This document shows positions 43,877-54,399 of a stretch of DNA of 64,000 nucleotides, piece by piece. The notes beneath the pieces were generated by a model that worked only from the letters and a program-made list of their open reading frames with translations, did no database searches and was not told where the DNA came from. A program made the translations under genes and the position numbers. The stretch is taken from NCBI RefSeq assembly GCF_003286085.1, contig NW_020825327.1, forward strand, positions 1,178,001 through 1,242,000, in the 5' to 3' direction. This DNA comes from Drosophila persimilis. Its lineage: Eukaryota; Arthropoda; Insecta; Diptera; Drosophilidae. Every line of letters begins with the position of its first letter. The stretch's first letter is position 1.

Positions 43877-44319
43877 TAACAAAATGAATATGGAATAAAT
43901 TTGAATCCAGCGTTTAGCATAACCCGTGACAGAATGGGGAATCCACCTGATACCTACATAGTGGATACCACTAATAAAATTAATTAACCAAATACATTAT
44001 TGTAAAACAAAAATAAAAAATAAGTTGAAACACCTGGACCTACATAACAAATTCCCGGATTGACGACATTCTTTGATGGATTTAATGATGCAAATTATGA
44101 TTGGAAATGAAGAAACATCAGTTGACCCATATATCGCTTCGCCGATAAGATGTAATAACTGTATGTCGTGACAATAACTCTGTTAAAGTGAATACAACTG
44201 GAGTTATTAAAAGCACCCACAACTCACTTAACAAAAATGTAGCTTTCTATGGAGTGTTTACTTAAAAAATGATCTCTATTGGTGTTTTTTATAATTAATT
44301 AAGTACTGGTCGCGAATGT
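43877..44319. other. Presumed intron or upstream region of the BTB gene
   Basis: AT-rich, with no coding stretch and no recognised TE. An upstream noncoding exon should lie at higher coordinates but cannot be pinned down. Confidence 0.4.
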
Positions 44320-44705
44320 AAGGGTCGCATACGTACGGGTCGCGTGCGTACGATTTTTTCATGTGGTTTTTTTTATCTTTATTACCTTACATTCTCCAAT
44401 AAATAATTCATATTTCCTTTACAAACAACATAGTTGTCTTTTAAGAGAGACTTTGAGGAACAACTTTTATTATGAATTGTCTTTCTTATAGGATGGGATA
44501 TATGTAGGATGTAGTAAAGGAAGACATGACTATACAAATACGGAAAAAGTGGTTATTTTAGTAGGTTTTTAGTTTTTGGTTAAATTAGCTGAGTTTCAAT
44601 CAATTTAGAAAAAAATATGAGCAAGCGTATATAGAAATGGGTTTTTATTGGTTTTAACTTTTTGGCCTCGGATGACATTTCCACGGAAATGCATATACAC
44701 TCTTT
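44320..44705 (-). repeat. AT-rich interspersed repeat, copy 3 (inverted)
   Basis: GCGTGCGTACG, CATATTTCCTTTACAAAC, AAGAGAGACTTTGAGGAAC and CCACGGAAATGCATATACAC correspond in order to the reverse complement of 9,488-9,865. Confidence 0.62.
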
Positions 44706-44726
44706 TTAAGTATCGGGTATAAAAAT
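44701..44726 (-). mobile_element. DINE-1-like 5'-end remnant
   Basis: AAGTATCGGGTATAAAAATA matches the right end of the other DINE copies. Only about 26 bases. Confidence 0.4.
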
Positions 44727-44939
44727 AAAAAAAATGAAAATAAAATATTCCTAGAATATCCAAGAATACAGAGGGTCACGAGCGAACCGCCACCAACCGT
44801 AACTATACACACCGGTGGAAGTGCCACTATACTCTCCCGGAGAGGGCGGCTGGAAACAGGTCCTGGTACAGTCATGTCTCTGCCATAGATGCTGGCTAAT
44901 GGTAGTTGGTTGGAAAGAAGAAAAATCTCAGTTTAATAT

Positions 44940-45735
44940 GAATAAGGATGCATGGCCGAGCGGTGTTCGAGCGCTAAGATGTCCGAAAAGCCAATTGGGC
45001 CAATCCACGTTGAGGGGCCCTAGGGGCGTACCGATTACCGGCGTGGCTGCCAAGCAGAGCGATGTCGCAGCTGGTAAGTGCCTTGGGACCGGGTAACCCT
45101 TAACAACCCCGGAAGCGCCACCTTCCGCTCGAAAGAGAAGCCGAGGCTTCAAGACAAGAGACTTGCGGCCTTCATCATGGGTAATGATGATCCGTTGTTC
45201 GTGGCATCGCTCGGGATATCCAATTCAGGCGATGGGCCAAAACAGTTCTGCTAGACTACCAGCCAACAAAAGATGGCAAGGGCCTTGGCAGCCAAGCGGC
45301 AACGCTTGGCCAGACCAAAAGAACGAAAACCCAGTAAAGCAACTGATCGTTTGCCGAGGTGGCGAGAGGAAAATCCTCGTTGGCGTCCTAGACAGGAAAT
45401 CCAAGGACGGTCAGATTCCTCGGGACAAGTGGAACCTCTTGGAAAACGAGCTCAATAAACGAACGCATTGCTCAAAGAAGTATACCAAAGAGTCAAGCTG
45501 GTGGACGTTAATTGGGAAGACTTCCTCAGTAAACCTAGAGCTAGAGCATTGGTCTCGGAGAAGCCTGAGGAGCTTCGCGCTTGCGCAGTTTTCTCGAAAA
45601 CAACACCCACCCTGGGCTACCTGAAGAAAGCCCACCAGTCTTGGACAACGTCACGCTCTCGCTCGGGACTTCAACCTAGAGCAGTAGTCCCTCGGAAAGC
45701 ATTATTTGTTTCCGGTCTTATTCTTGAGGGTTAAG
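44940..45735 (+). pseudogene. DUF4780-like LINE ORF1 fragment
   Basis: Frames at 45,163-45,734 show a basic region (ALAAKRQRLARPKERKPSK) and then LVGVLDRKSKDGQIPRDKW, NLLENELNK, which resembles the DUF4780 domain often seen in ORF1-type proteins of insect LINEs. The conserved downstream part is only partly readable and frames shift. It may be ORF1 of the LINE whose endonuclease follows at 45,880, or an independent fragment. Confidence 0.45.
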
Positions 45736-45879
45736 CGGAGCATGGTAAACAACACCTTTCCTCTAAACTTAACGCTTCGCCTGATGATACAGTTGTGACT
45801 AAATTTACATTTAAACATAAGCGCAACATATCATTCTTTAAAATTCTTGATTCTTTACTATCTTAATCTCTGGAACCGT

Positions 45880-46760
45880 CAATATGGCCTGAGCATACAA
45901 TTATGCATGAGTTCCTTCACAAAGATCCGAACCCGAGTCCCAGAATTACCGAGCCTGCTGCTCCAAAACACTGCTGTACCATTTTTCTGTTCACTATCAG
46001 AACGTTTGCAGTTTGTTGGGCAAATTGCGTCATTTGATTTCGATGCCATCGCTTTTACAGAAACCTGGCTTAACTCTTCTATCAATGATCTTTAAATTTT
46101 CATTGACACTTACACTATTTATAGAATGGACCGCCCATCTTTTGCAGGTGGGGTTCTGATTGCAGTCAAATCTTATTTCTCATCTGAGTTATTCCCATTC
46201 AATAACATACATGTTAATTGAATTTGTTGCAATCAAAGTTCGTGTTGGTTCGGCATTTTTCTATTTAACCTGCTCCTACATTCCTCCCAGGTCTGATGAT
46301 GAGGTTTACTTAAACCACCTCTCAGCAATTAATACTGTCGTATCTGCATTAGGTTGCAATGATCAAACTATTGTCATGGGGGACTTTAACCTCCCATTTC
46401 TTTCTTGGCTGCCTTCTGATAACGCTAACCTGTTGTTTCCCAATTGCCACAATGACTTTATCAATGGGCTAACGGATATTTCCCTTGTCCAAATTAATGC
46501 CGTTAAAAACATTAGGGACAGACTTCGTGACCTCATGTTTGTTAACGATATCCCCAACGATAGCCCAATATCATTACCTGAAGATCCTTACCATCCAACT
46601 TTGTCGATACCCCTTGAGTGTACCCGATCTGGTTGTGCTGACAGTTCCATGGCTGCTTGCCACATAAAGTGTTTTCGCAAAATAAACTTAAACGATTTAG
46701 ATCTACATCTCTCGCTTGTTGATTGGTCGTTTCTTTATTCATTATCGAACATAGATTCAC
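45880..46760 (+). pseudogene. CR1/Jockey-type LINE endonuclease, second family
   Basis: APE endonuclease: FDAIAFTETWLNSSINDL (46,039-46,092), then FAGGVLIAVKSYFSS, LTCSYIPPRSDDEVYLNHL, VMGDFNLPFLSWLPS (46,373-46,420) and RLRDLMFVND. It has diverged from the other CR1-like copies here. A MITE (46,761-47,187) interrupts it after YSLSNIDSR. The RT part continues at 47,190. Confidence 0.82.
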
Positions 46761-47187
46761 GCAGGCTACATTTTTCATTTACGTTTTCAGCTAAAACGTT
46801 TCGTTTTCGTTTTGAGGCTCTCCAGTTTTTACATAATTTTGATGTTTGCACCAAAACTAAAATTTTTGTTGCCCTGGCCAATTTTTTCCGAGCCAAATTT
46901 GAGGTTGTGTTAAAATAAAATTATTCATAAAGAAAGCAAAAGTTAAATTACCCTGATATAGGTGTCAAGTTTATGTTAATGCATCAATAAGTCATCTATT
47001 TTTTCATTTTGCAATTAAGGCTCGTTTCGTTGTATAAAGTGCCGTTTACTTTTCATTTCGTCAACGAACATGTTTTCGTTTTGAAAACGATTAAATCTTG
47101 AGGAATGTGAAAACAGGAGCTCCAATTTATGTGTATTCAAAAGTAAATCAGAAAACTTTTGTACATGTGAAAAACGGAGCTTGGCTG
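46761..47187 (+). mobile_element. Palindromic MITE (GCAGGCTCCG family), copy 1
   Basis: Left end GCAGGCTACATTTTTCATTT, right end GTGAAAAACGGAGCTTGGCT. The inner blocks AAAACGTTTCGTTTTCG and TTTCATTTCGTCAACGAA match copy 2 at 52,192. It is longer than copy 2 by a central insertion (about 46,880-47,030). It sits in the coding region of a LINE. Confidence 0.78.
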
Positions 47188-47189
47188 GT

Positions 47190-48290
47190 TAGCTCGTTCT
47201 ATAGCTCCTGTACCTGTATCGTCCAAGCCTCCCTGGTTCTCCAAGTATTTGTCATAATTAAAAAATAATAAATCCAGGCTCTACAAAAAGAACCAGAAGT
47301 CGGGCTTCACGTAGGCCTTAGCTCTATACTCCTCCGCTCGCTCACTCCTTACGGACTTTAGCAATGCATTCGATTCTGTGAACCATGATCTGCTTATTCA
47401 CAAGCTCTCTTTATTAGGGTTCCAAACGAATCTTCTAGATTGGATTTTGTCCTGTCTCTCTAACCTTACTGAACGTGTTTTATTTTCTAATGTGTTGTCA
47501 AATACAGTCAATGTTATTTCAGGAGTGCCACAGGGAAATCATCTGGGCCCGCTTCCGTTTATTTTATTTGTGAATGACCTTCCTCAAGCTATAACATACC
47601 CTACTACACTAATGATATTAAAATCTATCTGCCTTACTCTGATTGGTACTTGCACACACGCCTTCAACTGGATCTAATTGTGCTGTTCAACTAATCTTTT
47701 TTTTCTGAACTTTTCTAAATGCAAACTTATGACATTTTACCGTCGCGCTCCATACGTCTCATATGTTCGAATTTCGAGTTCAAATGACCTCGGAGTAAAA
47801 TTTGATCATAAGATGTGTTTTAACAGCCATATAGCCGCAACAGTATATAAAGCTACGTGTGTTTTAGCGTTCATCAAACGTTGGTCCAAGGAGTTTGACG
47901 ACCCTTAGTATTGTTCCTGTGTGTGGATACCACAGGTACCACACATAAATAACAGCAGGTTGTTATTGAATCCGTGAAAAAGCAATTTTTAATTTTTACC
48001 CTTCGTAACTTAAACTTGGACTCGGGTAGAATCTTGCCACCCTACCGGTCTAGACTAAATTTAATTGACCTGCAGTCGTTGCATCATCGCAGAATATTTA
48101 ATGGGGAAGTGTTCGTGCACAAGCTCCTTCTCGGCATTGTTGACTCCCAAACTCTCTTCGGTCAGATTGCCGTTCCATATAGACCTACCCGTACTTTTAG
48201 GCCAGTCCGCTTACCCATATGTAGGTCTAATTATGCCCAACATGAGCCTTTTAGGGTCATATGCCTCAAATATAGACGTCTGTAAGACGT
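47190..48290 (+). pseudogene. CR1/Jockey-type LINE RT, second family, continued
   Basis: Linker KPPWFSKYLS (47,230), then RT from TDFSNAFDSVNHDLLIHKL (47,350): SGVPQGNHLGPLPFILFVND (47,520), a damaged YADD region near 47,600, NFSKCKLMTFYRRAP (47,710), FIKRWSKEFDDP and, after a gap, LPPYRSRLNLIDLQSLHHRR and CRSNYAQHEPFRVICLKY, ending at 48,285. The family layout is the same as in the other CR1-like copies, but identity is lower. Confidence 0.8.
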
Positions 48291-48319
48291 CTCCCAGACG
48301 TCCTGTTATATTGTAGAAG

Positions 48320-49145
48320 TCATATGTATGCGGATGATGTCCAAATGTATGTTAGTCGTCCATTGAGTAAAAGATGAGTGTATAAGTGTGTGTAACAGTG
48401 ATTTGTTCAATGTGGGTTTCTGGGCGAAGCGTAATGGTCTGGCACTTAATCCAGATAAATGTAAATGAGTAATAATATACAAGAAGCAACTAAATACGAT
48501 GGCCTATCCAAAACTTGAAATCGAAGGAAAACAAATTGATTACATAGATCATGTGGAAAACTTAGGATTAACATTTAACAATACGCTTTCTTGGAGTAAC
48601 CAGGTAGTGAAACCTACTGGTATAACATATAGTCTACTAAGACAACTCACACCAACACAAAAATTCTTACCAGATATACTCAAACTAATGATAGCTAAGA
48701 TATATTTGACACCCACCTTATTCTATGGTATTAAAATATTTGGAAATTATGACGCTAAATCTAAAAAAAAACTAAAAGTAACATTTAACAACATTGCCCG
48801 CTACATATATAATAAGAGACGAACCCATCATATCTTAATCTTAGCAAAACAAATATTCAAAATGGATTAGAAGACATGAATTGATTACGGAACAATTATT
48901 TTTCTACATCGAATAATCTATATTAGACAGACGAGCTACTTGTATGATAAATACTTGAGCTACTTTGCTTCATCCAATAGAACGTTGGATCTGGTAACCA
49001 TAAGGTACAAACTTGCCAATTCGGGAAAACAATTTTTAACAAATTCTATTCGGTTATGGAACGAGTTACCTTTCTATATTAAACATATTAGTAGAACAAA
49101 GCAATTTAGGGATAAATTAGAAAAATACTTGATAAACTCTTAAAC
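48320..49145 (+). pseudogene. Another CR1/Jockey-type LINE: RT C-terminus and 3' tail
   Basis: Starts near a YADDVQMYVSRP-type active site (about 48,328), continues LNPDKCK (48,447), YPKLEIEGKQIDYIDHVENL (48,502), IYLTPTLFYGIKIFGNYDAK (48,700) and IRYKLANSGKQFLTNSIRLW (49,000-49,060), with the stop at 49,141. Frames shift near 48,870. It belongs to a third, AT-rich LINE family. Confidence 0.75.
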
Positions 49146-49240
49146 AAACAAAAAAAATAAATAAAATACAAATAAAATACAAATAAAATAAATAAAATAC
49201 AAATAAAATTAATAAGTAAATAAAAATAATAAATTAAAAT
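49146..49240 (+). repeat. A-rich simple 3' tail
   Basis: Repeats of AAATAAAATAC and AAATAAATA follow the LINE stop directly and probably are its 3' tail. Confidence 0.65.
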
Positions 49241-49265
49241 TAGTATTAGTATTCGGTAGTATTCG

Positions 49266-49315
49266 GAATTTGAATACCTCGCTAGTTCGTCCGGTTTTAG
49301 AATACGGCTCTTGTG
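49266..49315 (+). pseudogene. CR1-like fragment, left of Tc1 insertion
   Basis: About 50 bases match the LVRPILEYGSC segment of the CR1-like RT (compare 57,570-57,615). A matching downstream piece is at 50,003-50,031. Confidence 0.6.
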
Positions 49316-49399
49316 GAAACGTTCTGGTGGAACGTTCTCCAATTGGTTAAAATCGATGGAATAGTGAAGAAAGAGTATTATCTTCATATTTAGGAACCC

Positions 49400-50002
49400 A
49401 TTTTGTCAAATTTTATAGACAAATGTGTCTTCCCCATATCCGAGATCACTTTCCAGCCAGACGGTAGCCCGACGCACACGGCTAAATTCGTGAAAAATTG
49501 TCCCAATAACTCAAGTTTTCACTTAATCCAGTAGCCTGCTCAATAGCCCAGATCTAAATCCCATTGAAAATCGATGGGCCCTGTTTAAAAAACATTGGAA
49601 AAGTACGAATCTGCACCAAAGGGATTGGGTCAGTCTTTGGGAGCGCGTGAAGTCGGAGTGTCGCATGATACCTGGTCAGCACCTACTAAATTTAGTCGAG
49701 AGTATGCCAATACTTATTCGGAATATGATAAAAGCTAAGGCCCTTTGGAACAAATATTTTTAAAAAATTATTAAAGTAACAAAATTTGAAACGTGCAAAA
49801 GTGGATACATGTTCATGTTTTGAACAAATTAAAATCTCTTAAGGAAAAGGATCTCTTTGAATTGAAATTGTTGTCTTTTTTCATTCTCAGTAAATTAAAG
49901 AATCTTAAAAAAAAAAATCACAAGGATTGATTCATTTTTAAAGATTTTACAGGCGCTTAAAGTGAAAAGTGATAAACTTGTATACACATGTGCTCGCCAC
50001 TG
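49400..50002 (+). mobile_element. Tc1-like transposon, 3' part with TIR
   Basis: Transposase C-terminus on shifted frames: PDGSPTHTAKFVKN (second D of DDE), SPDLNPIENRWALFKKH (third acidic residue, E, at about 49,567), LWERVKSECRMIPGQHLLNL, ending KALWNKYF and a stop at 49,760. The TIR region shows GCAAAAGTGGATACATG, then ends ACACATGTGCTCGCCACTG followed by TA. The 5' half is missing. Confidence 0.8.
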
Positions 50003-50031
50003 TAGATAGCCCTGCTTTGTTGAGCCGCAAG
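50003..50031 (+). pseudogene. CR1-like fragment, right of Tc1 insertion
   Basis: TAGATAGCCCTGCTTTGTTG matches the DSPDLLSR segment of the CR1-like copies (57,799 onward). Confidence 0.5.
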
Positions 50032-50530
50032 TATCCACTTTTGAACGTTTGAATTTTTTTACATTAATATATTTTTTTTTTTTTGCTATTTTTTCCAACG
50101 GTTCTTAGTGTTCATTACACTCTGAATGTGTTTGGGCATACTCTCGAATAAATTTGGAATGTGCTCGAGAGGTATCATGTGCCACTCCGTCTGCACACGC
50201 TGCCAAAGCTCATCCAATCTCTTTGGTGCAGGCTCGTACATTCTTTGCCCATCTTTTCTAAGCAGAGCAAATCGATTTTTAAAGGGATTAAGATCTGGGC
50301 TTGGATCAGGCCACTGCATTAAGTCAAACCTCTGATTATTGAAACGATTTTTCTTGATAAAAATTGATCTCCGATATGGGGTAGACAAATCGTCTATAAA
50401 ATTTGGCAAATTGGTTTCCAAAATATGAAGATAATACCATTTCTTCAACTCTTAAAGAAACAGATCTGTTTTAATTATAACACTATGCAACACCACATTT
50501 CCGCTTTGAGCCAAACCGATTTTTTTAAAT
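50031..50530 (-). pseudogene. Tc1-like transposase C-terminus with terminal sequence
   Basis: Minus frame 50,448-50,086: NRFNNQRFDLMQWPDPSPDL, then NPFKNRFALLRKDGQ, LDELWQRVQTEWHMIPLEHI, NLFESMPKHIQSVMNTK. The DDE glutamate of NPIEN is changed (NPFKN), so catalysis is lost. The left end shows TATCCACTTTTGAACGTTTG. The block CACTATGCAACACC near 50,483 also occurs at 8,605 and in variant form at 29,957. Confidence 0.8.
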
Positions 50531-50848
50531 AGGCATTACATTTTATTAAAATTTGTTTCTCAAGGTTTAGTTTTTTCTTTTAATTTTTTAAATCTAGTAT
50601 TTTGTTTTTGTAGCTACTTGTTTTTTGCGGATCTTTTTCATAATTCAGGAAAAGTGGAAAAAAATGTAATTCCTGTGCATACATATTTTTTTTTATGCGC
50701 ATTGGGCGTCGTTTATAAAATCGTTTGTATCTCTGAATAAAAGGCTACGGTGAAACCGTTTTACCAATCGTCCTAAAACCACATTTTACCGTTAAAATAC
50801 CGTTGTACGTACGTATACCGTACGTTGCTGGCGTAATATACACACATC
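50531..50848. other. AT-rich spacer
   Basis: T-rich sequence with GTACGTACGTATACCGTACG near 50,805. No gene. Confidence 0.35.
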
Positions 50849-52115
50849 GGCATAAGTATTTTGACAAAAATTATGGACAACATATTCGGTTGTAACTTCT
50901 TATTTTTAAGCTATTAACAATATGTAAAAAAAGTATGATAAGTGGGTTTATTGTGAAATGAAAATTAATTATTCCCAAACAGACGGTGGCATAAGTATTT
51001 TGACATTTTATAAAATGTAAAAAAAAAAAAACGAATGGAACGAACTAACTTTTTATGGTGAATCAGCAAAATATATATCCTCCCTTTGCCTTTATCACCT
51101 TTTGCAGACGTCTCGGAACTGACTCCACTAAGCTGTGAATATAAGCCTGCAGAATTTCTCTCCAGAGTGATTTCTATTCTCAGATGTTATTCTCACGGTT
51201 CCTTGTCAAATTTGGAGTCTGGTTTTTATATAAGACCAGAGATTCTCGAAAATGTTTAGGTCTGGGCTCTGGTGCGGCTAGTTCAAAGTATTAACCCCAA
51301 TGTCCTTCAAGAATTGGGTAACTACTTTAGCTTTATGACACGGGCGTTGTCCTGCTGGAAGGTAAATACGCACTTCCAAATATTTGTCTTTATTCATGCT
51401 ACCATCAACAGGAACTAAATTTCGGAAGCCATTGTAGGCGACGCATCCTTACAACATAATGGTTCCACCTCTATGGATCGCTCTTACACATACATATACA
51501 TAGGTGCCACTTTTTTGCGACGTGAAAGTGAAAAGCACTTGCATCGCTCCACAAAAAATTGTTCCAAAATTAAAATTGTTCGCCGATCAGTTTTTTGGCA
51601 AACTCAAGGCGCTTTAACTTATTGCGCTGTGTTATTTGCAGTATAGCTCCGGTAATATATGTTCCAAAATCAGTTTCCTTAAGACGTCTACGTATTGTCC
51701 GTTCGCTGACTATTATTCCGTTGAACTTCACTATTATTTCATTTTTAAGAGATTCACTGAATTCCATTCGGTTACTCATATTTCACAAATTATTGAACGA
51801 AAACAATTTTTATCAGCATTTACAATCTCTAAACTGAGATAATCCGTAATAATGGTTTCGCTTTCTATCAACAGCAGATCAATGCAAATTAATTGAAGTT
51901 CTGACAAAATACTTTTGTCCAGCCAAGATCAGATTACGAATGAGAATAAGAAGCATATTAAGAAAACGCAAAATGCAACGACGAAGATAATTTGCAATAT
52001 ACTTTATGCATTCATGTACTTAGCGGTAAATCAGATAAGAGAGCTATAATACGTAGCAATTCGTCAAAATTCAGTGCTAAACGTTGCGTAGAGTTTGTCA
52101 AAATACTTATGAAAA
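50849..52115 (-). mobile_element. Tc1/mariner transposon of IR/DR type, nearly full length
   Basis: The motif GGCATAAGTATTTTGACA occurs at about 50,850 and 50,988 on the left, and inverted forms (TGACAAAATACTTTTGTC near 51,900; TTTGTCAAAATACTTATG near 52,096) on the right, so each end carries two direct repeats. Between them lies a minus-strand transposase: MSNRMEFSESLKNEI at 51,779, VSERTIRRRLKETDFGTYI, ITQRNKLKRLEFAKKL, then decayed DDE blocks (FQQDNAR near 51,350) and SVPRRLQKVIKAKG-like sequence near 51,100. Frameshifts are many. Confidence 0.82.
51570..51779 (-). pseudogene. Tc1-like transposase N-terminal part
   Basis: 70 codons starting MSNRMEFSESLKNEIIVKF, followed by a paired-type HTH half (SERTIRRRLKETDFG) and ITQRNKLKRLEFAKK. 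The first HTH is shortened compared with full Tc1 transposases, which suggests a deletion after residue 19. The catalytic domain continues leftward in broken frames. Confidence 0.75.
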
Positions 52116-52191
52116 AACAGTACAAAATAGCAGATCTTGGTTCATAGCGGGAAACAAAAAGATTAATATTCTTGCCTGGTGTAATTATTCA

Positions 52192-52445
52192 GGCAGGCTC
52201 CGTTTTTCATTTACTTTTGCGGATTACCTTTTCAGCCAAAACGTTTCGGTTTAGTTTTAAGGTTCTCCAGTTTTCACATATTTTTTATGTTTGCACCAAA
52301 ACGAAAATTGTTGTTGCTTTTACCGTTTACTTTTCATTTCGTCAACGAAAATGTTTTCGTTTTGAAAACGAATAAATCTTGCGGAATTTAAATCTCAAAA
52401 GTAAATCGGAAAAATTTTGAGAATGTGAAAAACGGAGCCTGGCTG
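52192..52445 (+). mobile_element. Palindromic MITE (GCAGGCTCCG family), copy 2
   Basis: 254 bp: GGCAGGCTCCGTTTTTCA at left and GTGAAAAACGGAGCCTGGCT at right. The internal halves are partly complementary (AAAACGTTTCGG and GTTTTCGTTTTGAAAACG). The best preserved copy. Confidence 0.85.
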
Positions 52446-53190
52446 ATTGTTTTGTTTCATTTTTATATAATTAAAGAATAGCGTAGAAGGTTCGCGCGTG
52501 GCCACTCCTACTTAAATTTTCACATAAAGGAGATATATCAAATTGTCAATTGTCAAATACGTATTATCACTACACATTGTTTTTATGCAAATACAAAAGA
52601 CGTCAGACGTCTCTGGTTGTTTCTGAGAAAAAAATTAATTTTTTCATGTGTAAAAAAAATTAAATAAGTACATTGACGTGAAAGTTTTCTAAAACATTTT
52701 TAAAAGTGCTATAAAACGAAGTGAATCAATAGAAAAGGTAAGTGCTATGCATATTTAGACAGTAAATTTATTATATTTTTGATTCAATACCGACTCCAAC
52801 CACAATGTGTATGTAACTTCCCATTTTTAAAAATTAATCAATTTGGTTCGGTTGTGGCCGGCCACCCCTTTTTTTGACAAATATATCAAAATAATGTAGC
52901 AGTACTATCTTCTAAAACCAATGTACGTTAGGGTTACGCTTATTTATAAAAGTTTTATTTTCAAAGGTCTCAGGGTCTAAAAATGTTCCTTTTGTTATAA
53001 AACAATAAAATATAAAGTTTCAGCCTAATTCGACAACGTTTAGAAGTGGTGACTTGAGGTCAATGGTTCCTATGGCAGCTATACTATATATTGCTCCGAT
53101 CGGATTGACTTAGAACATTAAAATATAATCCAGCCCCCAAAATTTCAGCCCGATTTGTTATCATTTAAGCCAACAATAAATAGTTAACAT
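52446..53190. other. AT-rich region with one Drosophila-type repeat scrap
   Basis: Mostly AT-rich. 53,015-53,160 (GTTTCAGCC..., GGCAGCTATACTATATATTG, CTCCGATCGGATTGAC) resembles a common Drosophila noncoding repeat type related to Helentrons. No gene is seen. Confidence 0.35.
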
Positions 53191-53206
53191 TCAACTTTTC
53201 ATACTA

Positions 53207-53730
53207 ATGTGCAAATTATACGAGCAATGTATTTTTTTCGATATTGCACACCCAGATGCCATGTCCATTATGCAAATTGAAGAGGACAAGACATTTCTTG
53301 AACTGCAGCGGCAGACCCAAAGACCAGGGCATTGGGCATTAAGCTGGTCTAGACACCATCTCGGTAAAAAAAAAATCAACGAAAATGTGAGGGATCAACT
53401 AAAGGATCAAGTACAAAAGCGAAAAGAAATTGCGCGAATTGCTACTGAGATCGTTGCATTTACTGCCGGCAATAATATTATTTACGTAAACCATCAATAT
53501 CTGAGGACGTTTAACATATTCTGGAAGTGAGTGCGAATCCAGCGATTATTCGACGCAACTCTTGGCACTTTGTGTTGTCTTCGAAACTTCTGCAAAACGC
53601 CTAATTTTGAAAGAAAAAGATTTGCCTACGTTCAAGACTCTTTGCCTAAAAAGAGACTATCTGAGTTTGTGAGAACTATTTCTGCTACATTTTTCCATCG
53701 CTTTAATATTGCCAAACTTTTTTAACTGAC
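53207..53730 (+). other. Unidentified ORF pair, probably TE-derived
   Basis: Two consecutive frames (53,207-53,530 and 53,531-53,725) follow each other at a single stop. The first contains HPDAMSIMQIEEDKTFLELQ, a basic KKKINENVRDQLKDQVQKRK helix and IIYVNHQYLRTFNIFW. The second contains NFCKTPNFERKRF and RLSEFVRTISATFFHRF. Regular composition and helical character suggest real but old coding sequence. I do not recognise the family. Confidence 0.3.
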
Positions 53731-53820
53731 GACCCTTCAGAATGGCATAGACATGAAGATTTTCAAAATGCCGAACGTTCTGTTAAACTTATGCAAGACT
53801 ATAACCAAATACTAACCAAA

Positions 53821-54290
53821 CGAGGGGGAACGTTGTGAGTTGCTGCGGAGACCCAACTCTACATTTATACCCGTCATTTATACTTAGTCAGTTTGACTCT
53901 CCCCCGGTAGACATTGAGCGACAAAAAGTGTGTGCGAGAGATACAGAAAATCATTCTGAACGTGTCGTCGGGGACTGCGTAGCGACCGAAAATTGATTTG
54001 TTCCTTTTGTCTATAATAATAATCCGATCAGTGCAGGTTGGATATCACAGGAGTGTGGATACCAAATTTGGTATGGCTGCTCTAGCTCTTATAGTCTCTG
54101 AGATCTAGGCGCTCACTGTTTGCGATAGGCAAAGCCAACCATGAAACGAGTGTTTTAGGGAGAGGCAGATCGAAAGAATATGAAATTGTTTTCTTCATTC
54201 TGGCTATAATAATACAATCTGGCTCAGATTCTGCAGTCTAGAAGATATAGTCATTCTGCACGATTCTGCGATTTTGTGTTTCTCGGTTTT
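53821..54290 (-). mobile_element. DINE-1-like copy, 5'-truncated
   Basis: Left end CGAGGGGGAACGTTGTGAG, stem-loop, TATACCC...TACTTAGTCAGTTTG, then both modules in shortened form up to the CGATTCTGCGATTTTG block near 54,270. The TATACCCGATACT 5' end is missing. Confidence 0.82.
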
Positions 54291-54399
54291 AAACTAAACA
54301 GTGAGGCCGAAGCATCCTCTTCACTGTCACTTCGTCCCTTAATGTCGAAGTAAGAAGTAGTACAAAAACAACGTGCTAGACAAAACCTCACACAGCGCA

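Noticed and set aside
44946..44962. tRNA-like A box (TGGCCGAGCGG) suggesting a tRNA-Ser/Leu gene
   Set aside because: No matching B box (GGTTCGANTCC) at the right distance and no cloverleaf can be drawn; it lies inside a LINE-like ORF1 region.
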